A stretch of 38,662 bases of DNA from Zygnema cylindricum (GCA_037447655.1 JBBHKE010003330.1:1-38662); one strand, 5' to 3'. Shown: positions 19,100-29,766, counted from the first letter of the stretch. Notes: generated by a model not told the origin, from the sequence alone. Numbers and translations are program-made.

Positions 19100-21220
19100 C
19101 CACAAAAACAATCGAAGCACAGAAAACTCAAATAGTACATCAATCTACTCATGGATGTACGACGAAAGAGTATTGAACTGTACTGTAGCTCGCTGTAATG
19201 CTCGGCGCAGTTAAGAGCTGTGTTGTATAACTGGATATTCGTACACGTATCAGTACGGTAATCTGTGCTTCATATGTCGTAGCATAGAAACGTTATTGCG
19301 AAACTTGGGATAGAAAAACCATCCGGGTACGAAGGGGGAAAAATACAGAAAAATCAGTCAGTATTCATAGTGGGCATATATACCGGGATCAGTATGGAAA
19401 TCTCAAAAATAAATTCAACCCCTCAGTACATTTTTCTGTGGATTTTTCCCGTACTTCAACTGTACGAACACCACCTCCCGCCATATTTTTGTTGGTCCCG
19501 GAGCGATATATCGGGCTCTTTGATCGGTCAACATTCGATATACTGAATATCTAATTCATCGCGATAAGAAATTTCCAAACACACCACTAACTACAAAGCT
19601 TTTAATTGCAAAAAGCAAGCAAATGATGGACGTTCCTTAAAATGACAGTAAGACAAGTTAGTGATGGCTTGATGTGACTCGATGATGAGTCAGATGAGCG
19701 ATTTACATAGCTGTAGACATGTAGGCAGTAAGACTTTAACAAAGTTCCAGTGCAAAATGGTGTTGTGGCATATTTCGCTATCGTAAGGTCTTGCAATTGG
19801 GTTCGGAGAGCATTAACTTCCCACGACCTAACTATTTTTTGTTAAGTCTCCCCTGATGCTCACGGCTTTGCAATTGTTGCGTATCTTTGCGGATGACACG
19901 TAAAATTGTACGTACCTCTATCTTGTTCCTGATTATTTTCCTTAGAGGCACGCCTCAATAGCATCATCCCGTGGTTACAAAATGGTACCACCACTGTGAT
20001 GATTATCATGGGGCCAAATCCTTCCCACTTTTGTCTTCAAATGAAGCCGAATGGAGTTAGTGGAGTTAAGTGGAGTTTAATGGTGGTTGAATTGAGTTAA
20101 ATAAATTAAAATGGAGTCAAATATAGCCATATGCGGGCTTTTGGATAAGCAAAATATGGTAACGGTGAAGTACACCAGGTACCGCTAGGTGATAATGTTT
20201 TGGGGACTTAAATCATATTTTCTCAATGCACATTTGTCGAATTATTAATCCAACGGTTGCGATTGAAAGGTGGGATTCCCACCTCACCATTGGCGATTGC
20301 TAACTAGATAATGGATAGATGTTCACGAAAAAAAAATGTGTAAAGTGTATAATAAAAACATAAACATTGGTGGCAATATCCTCAAACAAGAATGTTACTG
20401 TTATCCTCAAAAAGTGGATAATGCGATCAACATTTTTTTTAGATGGAAAATGAGTCTCAATATTTAGGATTGGAAGGATGTTTTTCGGGGGTGCGCACGC
20501 CCAACAGTTTGTCTTAATTTAATAGTTGACAATCGATGAAAGCAAACACATATGAACGAATAATTGTTAGGTCGTTGAACTTAGGGTGGGTCCCAGGTGC
20601 CAAAGTAAAAGGCTTTTTTAGGCTTTTTTTTATCGTTTTCCTCCAGAACATAGCACTGTTCCGATAAATTTACAGCTGTACAAAGAACGTCAAAAAACTG
20701 AAAGTACACTTTGCATAAGTGTCAAACTTAGAACGCACAACATGTTTTTGTCTTTTGTTTTTTTACCCAAAGTCACGTCATGCCACATCATTTTTAAACT
20801 TTACCTTCACAAAATATCGGAGATGTGTTTTAAAGTAAAGTATCAACGGACTACAAATTGGAAAACAACTCCGCACATTTTAGATGATTTCAAAAAAATC
20901 GAAGAGGAGAAGTACATTTTTTTTTGTCTAGTACGATTTTTTTTCTTGTAGAGGGTCTTTAGAATTCAATTTCATTTCACGGCACTTGACTATACAAGCA
21001 AAAACATAAGCATCTTCTTCAACCATGAAGCCATGTACGTCTATAAAGACATGCGATGTCACAAGCAAATTCAAAAAATAAGGTGTGACAACATAAATTG
21101 TATACGTTGACAAGCGTCACAGGCATTGTCGACATGTACAATTGTGTAACAATAATAGTGGATCAAACATGTTCCTAAATAGGTATTTAAGTGTTAAGAA
21201 TATAGAGTTATGAATTTGGT
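19100..21220. other. upstream intergenic DNA, no gene seen
   Basis: No coding exon could be supported. It contains the MITE fragment at 20171-20317 and ordinary AT-rich sequence. Confidence 0.4.
20171..20317. mobile_element. MITE fragment (copy E)
   Basis: It starts TACACCAGGTACCGCTAGGTG and continues TTTTCTCAATGCACATTTG, ATCCAACGGTTGCGATTG and a hairpin GGTGGGATTCCCACC, the same order as copy B. The right end is lost. Confidence 0.45.
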
Positions 21221-21221
21221 A

Positions 21222-21900
21222 CACGTCCGCGAAAGAATCGCACGATTTAGGGTGAAGTTCCATCATACATTTTTGTAATCGTATGGCCAACTCTACAGAT
21301 CGGGTCGATTGAGTCGATGTTCCATCACGTAGAATTTGTAAACCACGTGTTATAAATTGACTGACGCCACGCAAATTACGTTCCGATAGTGAATATCTTT
21401 CAAATTTCGAGCACTGACAAACTTAACTTCAAATTTTCTTTTGTCTACCATGTACCTGCATACGAAAACATCATACAACCTAACTTTTATACTTTTTGCA
21501 TACGCCAGTCTGTAAACCAGCTCATTTTTTAGGGTTTATGTTTTCAAACATAACGAAAATCCTTTGAGAGAAATAGTGTGAAAAACAAAAGTTACCGAAA
21601 ATAGCGTGACGAAGGAATGTTACGAAAAAATCGTTTTTATTTTCGGTTATATTTTGGAAAGCGCTTATCATGTGCAAATCTTAAGATTTTTCGTTGGTTT
21701 TCCGTCACGACACGTAGCTTAACTGTCGAAGGTGTCACGAATATATTATTTCTGAATCTGAGAACCCACTTCCTTGAGGTGGGTTGACAATAACAAAGAA
21801 AAATGAAGCGAACTCCTCGCAGATGAACATCTGACGGCCAGTATTACCTCCAAGACCTTCGGAGAGTATCGGCAAGATTCTCTGTAATGTTTTTTTTTCG
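21222..21900 (-). repeat. inverted-repeat arm 1 with gene fragments
   Basis: On the minus strand it aligns base by base, with many substitutions, to 31219-31905 on the plus strand. Shared words include GGAAAACCAACGAAAA, AACCCTAAAAAATGAG, TGATGGAACATC and ATGATGGAACTTCACCCT. Both arms hold an exon-like segment (ACATTACAG before AGAATCTTGCC, ending GGAG|GTAATACTG). They also share a coding-like segment, here MVDKRKFEVKFVSARNLKDI, reminiscent of the first strand of plant C2 domains. The C2 reading is weak and the frame closes soon after. Confidence 0.65.
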
Positions 21901-22289
21901 TATAAAAACAAAATAGGTGGTACGATTTGGTACGAAGAGTGGTGGATTTTTGTAAACTACGCCACTTTTCGCCTGATAGAACGTCACTCTTAGAGTTGTA
22001 TTTTAAAAAATATAGCGATTGGTGTATTTAGGCGACAACACGGGGTAAAAATAACGGGTGGGTGTTCATTGTAACGAGTTAAGGGTCAAACTAGCCGCGG
22101 AATTTTGAGGCGCACGTTTAAAAAGTACTAAATGAATCAATATTTTGTTAGGTACGCACGATGGTTCTTTTCGTACAATTTTTAAAACGAAACGTCACTT
22201 TCACTTTATGGAATTTTGTAGGTAGTTTGCGTGTGAGAGTAGTAAGAGAAATGTCAGTTTTAGGGAGGATGATCACGATAGACCTAAGA

Positions 22290-23340
22290 AGATAAGAGAT
22301 ATAAAGTTGTCTATTAATGAGGCACCATATTTTGATTGTAAGAAGATTGATGAGTTAGATGCTTGGATTTTCATATGGAGAATTACTTGGAATCTAGAAA
22401 TTGTGATCGTGATGATTACACTTCTTTTGCTATTAGCTGTCTGAAAGGTGATGCTCAAATTTGGTATTACACTTAGAGGAGGTCTAATTGATTCCTGATA
22501 ATGTTGATTGGGAAGATTTTAGACCGCGATCAAATCGCGTTACTTGTCTATCCCTTATAAATACATAATGGAATAAAAGTGGCTGAACAATAAGCAGACT
22601 AGAACTGTGAAAGATTATTTTGTGGAATTTGACTCATCTACCATTCATGTCATACGTGAAAGATTATTTTGTGGAATTTGACTCATCTAGCATTCATGTC
22701 ATACGTTTAATTGATAAAATGGCTTAGTTTCATTTCTTGAACAATCCGAATCCTATACTGAAATCAGAACTGAAACATAAAAAAAAAATATTTGAAGGAA
22801 TTAGAAGATAAGTCATGGGAGTTAGAGGATCAGTTAGGGTATAATCAGGAAACTCGATCACTCAGGGGTAATTTGAATGAAGTATCAGTATGGGGTGAGG
22901 AGGAATTTGTGGAAGAGGGTCTGAATGTGGGTTTAGTGAATACGCAGAATATCTTCAGGGGAAATCAAAGAGGTGGAGAGAGTGTTAATGTAGGAAAAAA
23001 ATTTAACAATAATGGGGGATATGTTAACAGTCATAACCAAGTATTAATGCTTAGAAACCTAATCTTAGCATTCCCACATGCACTATCTGTTAAAAAAGAG
23101 GTCATAGGGCATTTGAGTGTGGACAACTGAAGAATATTAACTGTTATAACGGTGGAGAGGAGGGACATTTCAGTAAAAAGTGCACAAAACTGAAAAAGAA
23201 AGTCACTTGTTTTAAATGCGGAGGTCCAAATCATTACGGTAAGAACTGTACAGATAAGGGATCTCTTGTTGATGTCAATAAAGGTCTTCAAGAAGATATT
23301 GCATTATACCTAGCTGAGCGGGAAGCCCAGGGGGTGGGAA
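22290..23340 (+). pseudogene. gypsy gag and zinc knuckles (element 1)
   Basis: Recognisable pieces are KIDELDAWIF, then in another frame MENYLESRNCDRDD and FAISCLKGDAQIWYY, a typical gypsy capsid. Later comes YFVEFDSSTIHV, which lies in a 49-bp tandem duplication (22607-22655, 22656-22704). Near 23130-23260 are two CCHC boxes. The first, CYNGGEEGHFSKKC, has lost its second Cys; the second, CFKCGGPNHYGKNC, is intact. Multiple stops make it non-functional. Confidence 0.75.
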
Positions 23341-23404
23341 ACGGAAAAGACTAGCTAAAAGTCCTTAGTTAAGTTGACCAGATCCAGAGGTTAAGGAGTT
23401 AACC

Positions 23405-23842
23405 ATGGAGGGCAAGCTAATGAATGGAAAGGCTAGGATAGCTAACTTTATTATGATGCTAACTACACTTCATAGTTTGAACAATCCTTTTGATGAAACT
23501 TTTAACAACAGACCTATGTTGGGACAATTGAGTAATGAAGACACGAGACATAGTTTGTTCAGATTAGAGTCTTTAGTGGAAGGGAAACCATTGAGAGTTA
23601 TGGTAGATTCAGGCGTAACACATAATTTTATTTCACATAAGTTTGTAGAGGAGAATAAAATTCCTACAGGCATAAGGGAAAAACTTTTGCATGTTCAGGT
23701 GGCAAATGGTAATAAGTCTACATTAGATTTACAAACTGACAGGATAGAAGTTGATATCCACAGTCATAAAATGAAAGTTGTGAGTGAAATAACGAATTTG
23801 GGTAGTGAGGAGCTGATACTGGGAAATCCCTGGTTAACTTAA
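23405..23842 (+). CDS. gypsy retropepsin segment (element 1)
   Basis: An open stretch of 145 codons. The active-site region is VMVDSGVTHNFISHKF (DSG present) and the C-terminal family motif is ELILGNPWLT, usual for plant gypsy proteases. Its function would be to cleave Gag-Pol. The usual Ala in DSGA is Val. It is open over its length, but the surrounding polyprotein is broken. Confidence 0.75.
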   Translation: MEGKLMNGKARIANFIMMLTTLHSLNNPFDETFNNRPMLGQLSNEDTRHSLFRLESLVEGKPLRVMVDSGVTHNFISHKFVEENKIPTGIREKLLHVQVANGNKSTLDLQTDRIEVDIHSHKMKVVSEITNLGSEELILGNPWLT

Positions 23843-24195
23843 CATGACCCTCAAATTAATTGGGAGACTAACACCTTCAAAATGAAGTTAAAGAACAGCT
23901 GGAAGGTTTTACAAGCATTACCTTCAAAGAAGTTTCATCGGAATCATATAAATAGCATAACCAAATTGGGAGTGGAAGGTTTAATATATGCTTAACAATT
24001 TAAAAAGCATTTAAAAGATAAAACAAATCATGCTTTCTTCTTATTAGTAAATGAGGCAGTTACTGATGAAGGCGGGGGAGAAAACACTAACATTGACGTT
24101 ATTCCTAAATCAGACACCACTAAAAATCTTGAAAAACAAAAATATGATTTTAACTAACATAAATACATCTGATGCTACTGTTAAAGATTTGATAT

Positions 24196-25096
24196 TTGAA
24201 TGATTTCGTATTTGAATTTCGAGATGTTTTCCTAAATGACTTACCCTTAGGGCGGCCACCTTCCCGAGATGTGGAACATGTTTTTAACCTTCAACCTGGA
24301 TATAATCCTCATGTCACAAGAATATATAAGCACAGTTTATTCGAGCAAGATGAGTTAAAAAAACAGATCAAGGAGCTTCTAGAGAAAAGACATATTTAGC
24401 CTAGCAAATCACCGTATGGAGGACCAGTTTTCTTTGTCAAAAAGAAGGACGGAACGTTGAGAATGTGTGTTGACTATCATAGTCTAAACAAGATTATGGT
24501 GAAAGATAAATATCCGTTACCTTTAATTTTTGATTTGATAGATCGTTTAAAATGTGCTAACGTATTTTTTTTTATTGATCTACGTAGTGGCTTTAATCAA
24601 GTGCCAATTAGAACTGAGGATGTTGATAAAACTACTTTTAGAACTAAAGTCGGTCATTTTGAATGGATAATGATGCCATTTGGTTTGACGAATGCACCGC
24701 CCACTTATCAAAGATTAATGAACCAAACATTTTCAGATTATATTGATAGGTTTCTTCAATTGTTTATAAATGACATGCTAATGTACAGTGAATCATGTAA
24801 TTCATTTAAAGAAAGTATTGGAAAGGTTAAGAGAAAGAAAATTGTATGGAAAACTGTCAAAATCTAATTTTTTTAAAAATGAACAATTTTTTTTGGGACA
24901 TATAGTTAGTGCGGAAGGTCTTAAAACTTATCCATCCAAAATCACTGCAATTCAAGATTGGGGGCAATCTACAAATATCATAGAAGTTAGATCGTTTTTG
25001 AGGTTGGCGACTTATTACAAGAAATTAATCAAAAACTTTAGTATGATTGCCGCACCTTTGACGGATTTCCTACGGGAGAAGGAGACATTTTTGTAG
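24196..25096 (+). pseudogene. gypsy reverse transcriptase (element 1), broken
   Basis: Leader PLGRPPSRDVEHVFNL, then a stop at 24397-24399 just before SPYGGPVFFVKKKDG, MCVDYHSLNKI, FFIDLRSGFNQVPI and MPFGLTNAPPTYQRLMN. The catalytic YIDD box has become FIND (LFINDMLMYS). It then shifts frame near 24800 to NFFKNEQFFLGHIVSAEG. Loss of the first Asp of the DD pair means no polymerase activity. Confidence 0.85.
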
Positions 25097-25395
25097 GGAG
25101 ATGATTTGGAGAGAGCTTTCGAAGAACTAAAAGGGAAGTTGACCTCTGCCCCTACACTGGTGTATCTTGATCTTGCTGGGGAGTTTAAAGTATTAATCAC
25201 CACAGATGCATCTGGTAAAGGTTTAGGTGCGGTCATAAGTCAAAATGTTGGTAACCACTTTCATCCTATTGCTTTTTAGTCCAAGAAATTCAATGATGGT
25301 GAAAATAATTATTCAGCACAAGAAAAGAAAATGCTTGCAATTATTCATGCATTGGTGAAATGGCGTTGCTATTTGCATAATAAAGAATTCACAGT
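25097..25395 (+). pseudogene. gypsy RNase H fragment (element 1)
   Basis: LITTDASGKGLGAVISQ is the TDAS motif of the Ty3/gypsy RNase H. It is followed by a stop in IAF*SKKFN, then NNYSAQEKKMLAIIHAL and KEFTVHF. The next residues should be TDH, but the sequence jumps to the methyltransferase of element 2. Confidence 0.8.
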
Positions 25396-26429
25396 TCATT
25401 TTAGACCTATTCGCAGGCATAGGTACCCCTCTACTCTCATGCCTTCGCAACGGATTACTTATCAAGCACTACTACTCAGTTGACACTAACCCTTTAGCTC
25501 GAAAAGCCCAAACACATCACTGTAATCTTTTACACGGACAATATCCACATCCTTTCCCTAAATCTGCCTTTGCTCACATGCATACAGCATTACCTCAAGA
25601 TATTCGTTTGCCTCAAGATATTCGTTTGATAGGCAACCAACACCTTATCGATGTGGAACCAATCGATCTTCTCTTTGGCGGTTGGGAGTGTCATGGAATG
25701 TCACGAGCAGACAAAGGTCTCGGCTTAGCTGATCCCCGCACCAAATTATTATTTGAATTACTTTGTATCATGCATTTTCTGCAATCTTTCGATCGCCTAT
25801 TGGGATATATTCTGGAAAACGTGGCAGCCTATAACGATCCTCGACCTACAGTGGTAGCTGATTACAGGCGGAAAGAAGCATTAATTTGTCCTCCTCTTAT
25901 CATTGATGCCGCTCGTCACGGGTCTTTAGCTCATCAGGTTCGATCTAAATGGACCAACTTGATTGATATTGGACGCCTTAGAGAAGGAAATCTTTCTGTC
26001 AAACCTCTGTTTACAGATATTCAGACTGCACTTCTTCCTTTTCACAGAGTCCAAACCTGTCTGCAGCGTGATCACCCGCCAAATTACAATATTAACGTCT
26101 CAGGCCAACCACTCAAAGTTTTTCCCACTCTTGTGTCTTATCCACACTCTCACACTTTCTCTGGTGATGGGCCCCGCCTGCGCAGAAATATTCACATAGG
26201 CGGCCTAGATGAACCTACAGCCACACAAAGAGAACACCTTATGCATTTCTTTCCCAACACTACGACTTCCCATGATCTCACAGAAAAGCAGGGTTGCATC
26301 CTTTTAGGTCCTGTCATGGACCCTCAATCTCTCTCATTTGTTTTAGGCCTCAGATTTGCAGCAGGTCATTACGCACAGACCCATCCGTCTCACGCAGTTG
26401 GGGGGGTGGAAATCATCACCAATCTCTAA
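25395..26429 (+). CDS. retrotransposon cytosine-5 DNA methyltransferase domain
   Basis: An open frame of ~345 codons without ATG at its left border. It shows the C5-MTase motifs in order: I (LDLFAGIGTPLL, SAM binding), II (VDTNPLARKA), IV with the catalytic Cys codon at 25689-25691 (FGGWECHGMSRA), VI (YILENVAAYND), VIII (LAHQVRSKWTNLI) and IX/X (REHLMHFFPN, LTEKQGCILLGPVMDP). All main motifs are present, so the fold is probably complete. It would transfer methyl from SAM to cytosine C5 in DNA. Oddities are Pro-Cys-Gln replaced by Glu-Cys-His, the last Arg of QxRxR replaced by Lys, and an 18-bp tandem duplication (PQDIRL twice). In the element it lies upstream of RT. Activity is not shown; an open frame amid a broken pol suggests recent decay or selection. 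Confidence 0.9.
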   Translation, partial: FILDLFAGIGTPLLSCLRNGLLIKHYYSVDTNPLARKAQTHHCNLLHGQYPHPFPKSAFAHMHTALPQDIRLPQDIRLIGNQHLIDVEPIDLLFGGWECHGMSRADKGLGLADPRTKLLFELLCIMHFLQSFDRLLGYILENVAAYNDPRPTVVADYRRKEALICPPLIIDAARHGSLAHQVRSKWTNLIDIGRLREGNLSVKPLFTDIQTALLPFHRVQTCLQRDHPPNYNINVSGQPLKVFPTLVSYPHSHTFSGDGPRLRRNIHIGGLDEPTATQREHLMHFFPNTTTSHDLTEKQGCILLGPVMDPQSLSFVLGLRFAAGHYAQTHPSHAVGGVEIITNL

Positions 26430-26870
26430 ACACATACCTACACGATCTCCAGTCACCCTAGGAGGGACACCTTCTCAATTTTTCCTCTTTCCATCCCCTA
26501 TAAAACCTTCTCCAGGTGTCACAATCTACGATTTCTTGAACCCTAGCCACATGTCAGGGTCCATTCCGGCATATCTTGCTGCCCAATCTGCTCCTTTTAG
26601 TCATATGTCAACACCTCCTGACTGGACTGCAGCCTTTCCTACTAGCAGCTGGGACCATTGGACAAACTGCTCACAGAAAACACCGGTTGTTTACTCATTA
26701 GGTCAGTCACTTATCGCGGATGAACAACTAGCTTTTGCACAAGCCACGGAAGCAATGACGATTAAAGGTTCGAAAATTCCTAAATAGAAATTTGGCTCTA
26801 ATCTCTCTCAATCTGAACATGATCTACTGAATAAAATGATGTTCGAAATATCGACGCTTTTGCTTTCTTT
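26430..26870 (+). pseudogene. linker between methyltransferase and RT (element 2)
   Basis: The frame moves from the methyltransferase to one reading TRSPVTLGGTPSQFFLFPSP through AFAQATEAMTIKGSKIPK, then a TAG at 26785-26787. The segment is Pro/Ser-rich with no recognised fold. No DSG or DTG triad is seen, so the protease is either divergent here or was upstream and lost. Confidence 0.5.
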
Positions 26871-28200
26871 ATGAATGATCTTGGTCGCCATACCACCTGT
26901 AAAATGTCTATAGATCTTCAAGACGATCGGCCCATTTTCAAGCCAAAACACCGCCTATCCGAAACACAAGCTGAATTAAAGAAAGCATGCCTCATTTATC
27001 GGTCGGATTCTACTTTTGCAGTAACCATTGTCATGCCCAGGAAAAAGATGTCGAAGGAAACTTTACCGATCGCCGGATGTGCGGCGATTACCGTGAACTC
27101 AATGCTAGAACGATAGAAGATCGACATCCAATGCCATTGGCCGAAGAAATATTTGATCATGTAGGAGGCGCTAAATATTTTAGTATTCTGGATTTACGAC
27201 AAGGCTTTAACCAGATTGAAATAGAGGAGAAGGATAGGCATAAAACCGCCTGTTGAGGTAGTGATGGTCGTTGGGAGTGGTCTGTCATGCCTTTTGGACT
27301 TAAAAACGCCCCCGTAGTTTTTCAAAAAGTAATGGATTCAGTTTTAGGTGGTTGCAAGTTTGCACGATGTTATATTGATGATTTGATTATCGCCTCCGCC
27401 ACAATTGAAGATGACGCAGCTCATATCGAACGGGTCCTAACTGAAATGAAAAAGGTCGGATTAAAATGTCATCCAGCAAAATGTACTTTCGGGTCCGTGG
27501 GTGTGCCTTACCTTGGACATTTCATTTCCTCTGAGGGAATCACACCACTTAAAGCAAAAACCGAGGCTATCAGCAAACTGCCAACCCCCGTTGATCTCAC
27601 GAGTCTTCCAGCCTTCCTAGAATTAGCTGATTATTATCGAGGATTTGTCCCTATTTTCAGCACTATTGTTTCACCATTGAACGATTTGCTCAAGAAAGAA
27701 GTTCCTTTTGTTTGGGGACCTAATCAGATTTTGGCTTTTCAGAAGGTGAAAGATGCCCTCTCTAGTGCTCCAATCCTCCGACCTCCTAATCACAAATTAC
27801 CTTTCTACCTAGAAACAGACTTCGGAAAGCCTAGCATTGCGACCATCTTAACTCAAAGTGAACTAGCAGGAGAAAAATACATGGTCGCTTACGCAAGTAG
27901 GAGTAATAATCGTGCGGAGTCAAATTACAGTAGTTATGAAGGAGAATGTCTAGCAGCAGTTTGGGGTATTGTACACTTTCGTCACTACCTTTACGGAAAA
28001 CCGTTTACCCTTCTAACCGACCATCAGCCTTTACATTGGCAAATGACGAACGATAAACTGTCAGGAAAATTAGCGCGATGGTCATTAATTTTACAAGAAT
28101 ATGATGTGGAAATAATTCACCCTCCAGGATTACTTAGTTTGAATGCAGACGGCATTTCCCGAAATCCTTTGCCAAGAACCACAGACAATGGAGTTCGGCA
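26871..28200 (+). pseudogene. reverse transcriptase and RNase H (element 2)
   Basis: RT motifs in order: MCGDYRELNARTIEDRHPMP, FSILDLRQGFNQIEI (first Asp), TGA at 27254, then WEWSVMPFGLKNAPVVFQ, ARCYIDDLIIAS (catalytic YIDD intact, near 27371) and YLGHFISSEGITP. Frameshifts lie near 26990 and 27050. From 27287 the frame is open for 654 codons through RNase H (FYLETDFGKPS, AYASRSNN, NYSSYEGECLAAVWGI, LLTDHQPLHW) and into integrase. Catalytic residues are kept, but the stop and frameshifts break translation. Confidence 0.9.
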
Positions 28201-28429
28201 GGATTTCGATGACGACTTGGCTACTATGTCAGCCGGATTTTATATCACACGTTCATTAGCCTCGTTGCCCCACTCTTGTTCTACTTCGGATCCTTGGCGA
28301 GACGCAGCACTAATTATTTTCCTCTCCTCACAAACCTTCCGACCAGGCACTACATCCGAGGAGGAGGAACGAGTAAAGAAAAGGGCTAAAAATTATCTTT
28401 GGTCAGGTGGTTTGCTAGTTCGATTGTTA

Positions 28430-29251
28430 GCGGACAGTAGTCACAGACACGTGCCTCGCCCGAATGAACGCCTCTCGCTGATTGAACAAATTCACAACGA
28501 GCTGGGTCACTATGGGACCAAGCGCACCCTAAGCTTGCTGCAGGCACGCTATTGGTGGTCTGGGATGCAATCTGATGTCGCAGCCGTATTGCACAAGTGT
28601 GCAATATGTGATCGCCTACGTACCTCTTTTAGCAACCGGCAGACTACCCTCCAACCATTACCCGTCAAGGGGTTATTTTACCGCTGGTCGTGCGATTTGG
28701 CAGGCCCTTTCCCGATATCCCGGAGGGGGAAACAATATATAATGATCATGATTGAAAATTTTAGCAAATGGGTTGAAGTAGTAGCGTTACCACACAAAAC
28801 TGCTAAGCTCACCACCGCTGCTTTTAAAGAACATGTCCTTATGAGATACGGCGCTCCAGCCGAAGTCCTCACATATCAAGGGACTGAATTCCGCGGAGAA
28901 TTCCAAGAAATGCTAGTTGACGCTCTCATAGACCATCATCGAACAAGCCGCGATCATCCACAGGTTGATGGATTGGCGGAACGCGCAGTTCATACCTTCA
29001 AGCGGGCATTACGCAAGCATTCCTTCGAGAAACATATAACAGTGTGGGACGATTCACTTGGCTATATTACCATGGGGTATCGAATGTCGGTAAAGGCGAG
29101 TCTTGCTAATTTCAGTCCATACTATGTCCTATTTGGGCGTCAACCCTTGTTGGGTAGGAATATTCAAAAAGCCGCAAGCTTTCCGCTTCCCTTACTATCT
29201 GACGGGGTTTTTCTGGAAGAACTTTCTAACATGGCGTTGTTTTTTGCCTGA
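28430..29251 (+). pseudogene. integrase (element 2), second catalytic Asp lost
   Basis: An HHCC zinc region is present (IHNELGHYGTKRT, then HKCAICD). The core carries its first Asp (SCDLAGPFP), TYQGTEF where family members have TDQGTEF, and the Glu in VDGLAERAVHTFKRAL about 35 residues later. The Asp-to-Tyr change removes one residue of the D,D,E triad that binds metal for strand transfer. The core continues to YYVLFGRQPLLGRN. The frame then closes at TGA 29249-29251. Confidence 0.85.
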
Positions 29252-29763
29252 GAGATGCCCATGGCTTTTGACAACATGCAGATCGACCAACACAGGGATA
29301 CTTTGCGCTTCGCCATGACATGCAGCGGCGGCTACCGGCCCCAGCAGTAGCCTTACCGAGTGGGAGATTATATCTACTTACGGCGCCAATCCTTGGATAC
29401 CTTGGAGATAAATGTTTCACCTCATATTCTCCGAATAATCAAAGTAGACACGAATGGCATGCTCGGACTTCAAGGAGCAAATACGCGAACCTTGCGGGAG
29501 CATTCGAAGAACTTTGCTCCATGTTATTTATCGGATCTTTCCCAGGACATGGACCCTATGTGTATGCCTATCACTGAGGCTACAGAATGCACACTTTGCA
29601 ACCGAGCTGATGGAGAAACATCAATGCTTTTATGCGACCATTGCAACCAGGGATATCACGTGGAGCGTTTGGTTCCTTCGTTAACAGCAGTTCCGGACGG
29701 TCATTGGTTTTGTCATGGCTGCCGAGAGTTACCAGTCGTATTGACCAGCTCTTCGGCAGGCTA
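29252..29763 (+). pseudogene. integrase C-terminal module with PHD finger (element 2)
   Basis: After a frameshift and a TAG near 29348 comes YRVGDYIYLRRQSLD, with INVSPHILRIIKV and GMLGLQGAN, a GPY/F-like barrel. Then follows a PHD finger: CTLCNRADG, MLLCDHCNQGYHVERLV, PDGHWFCHGC. In the C4HC3 pattern seven of eight zinc ligands are present; the sixth (Cys after HVE) is Arg, one transition away from Cys. PHD fingers read the histone H3 tail, so it may steer integration or chromatin binding. The open frame ends at 29761-29763. Confidence 0.85.
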
Positions 29764-29766
29764 ACG

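Larger units (their letters stand above)
22250..25395 (+). mobile_element. Ty3/gypsy element 1 (degenerate, 3'-truncated)
   Basis: The order is gag, two CCHC knuckles, retropepsin, RT and the start of RNase H, typical Ty3/gypsy. Stops and frameshifts occur throughout. It ends abruptly inside RNase H at about 25395, where the methyltransferase of element 2 begins. No 5' LTR or primer site was identified in 21900-22250. Confidence 0.85.

Noticed and set aside
23031-23291. 86-codon minus-strand frame over the gag zinc knuckles
   Set aside because: It is antisense to the CCHC region of element 1. The sense strand explains the sequence.
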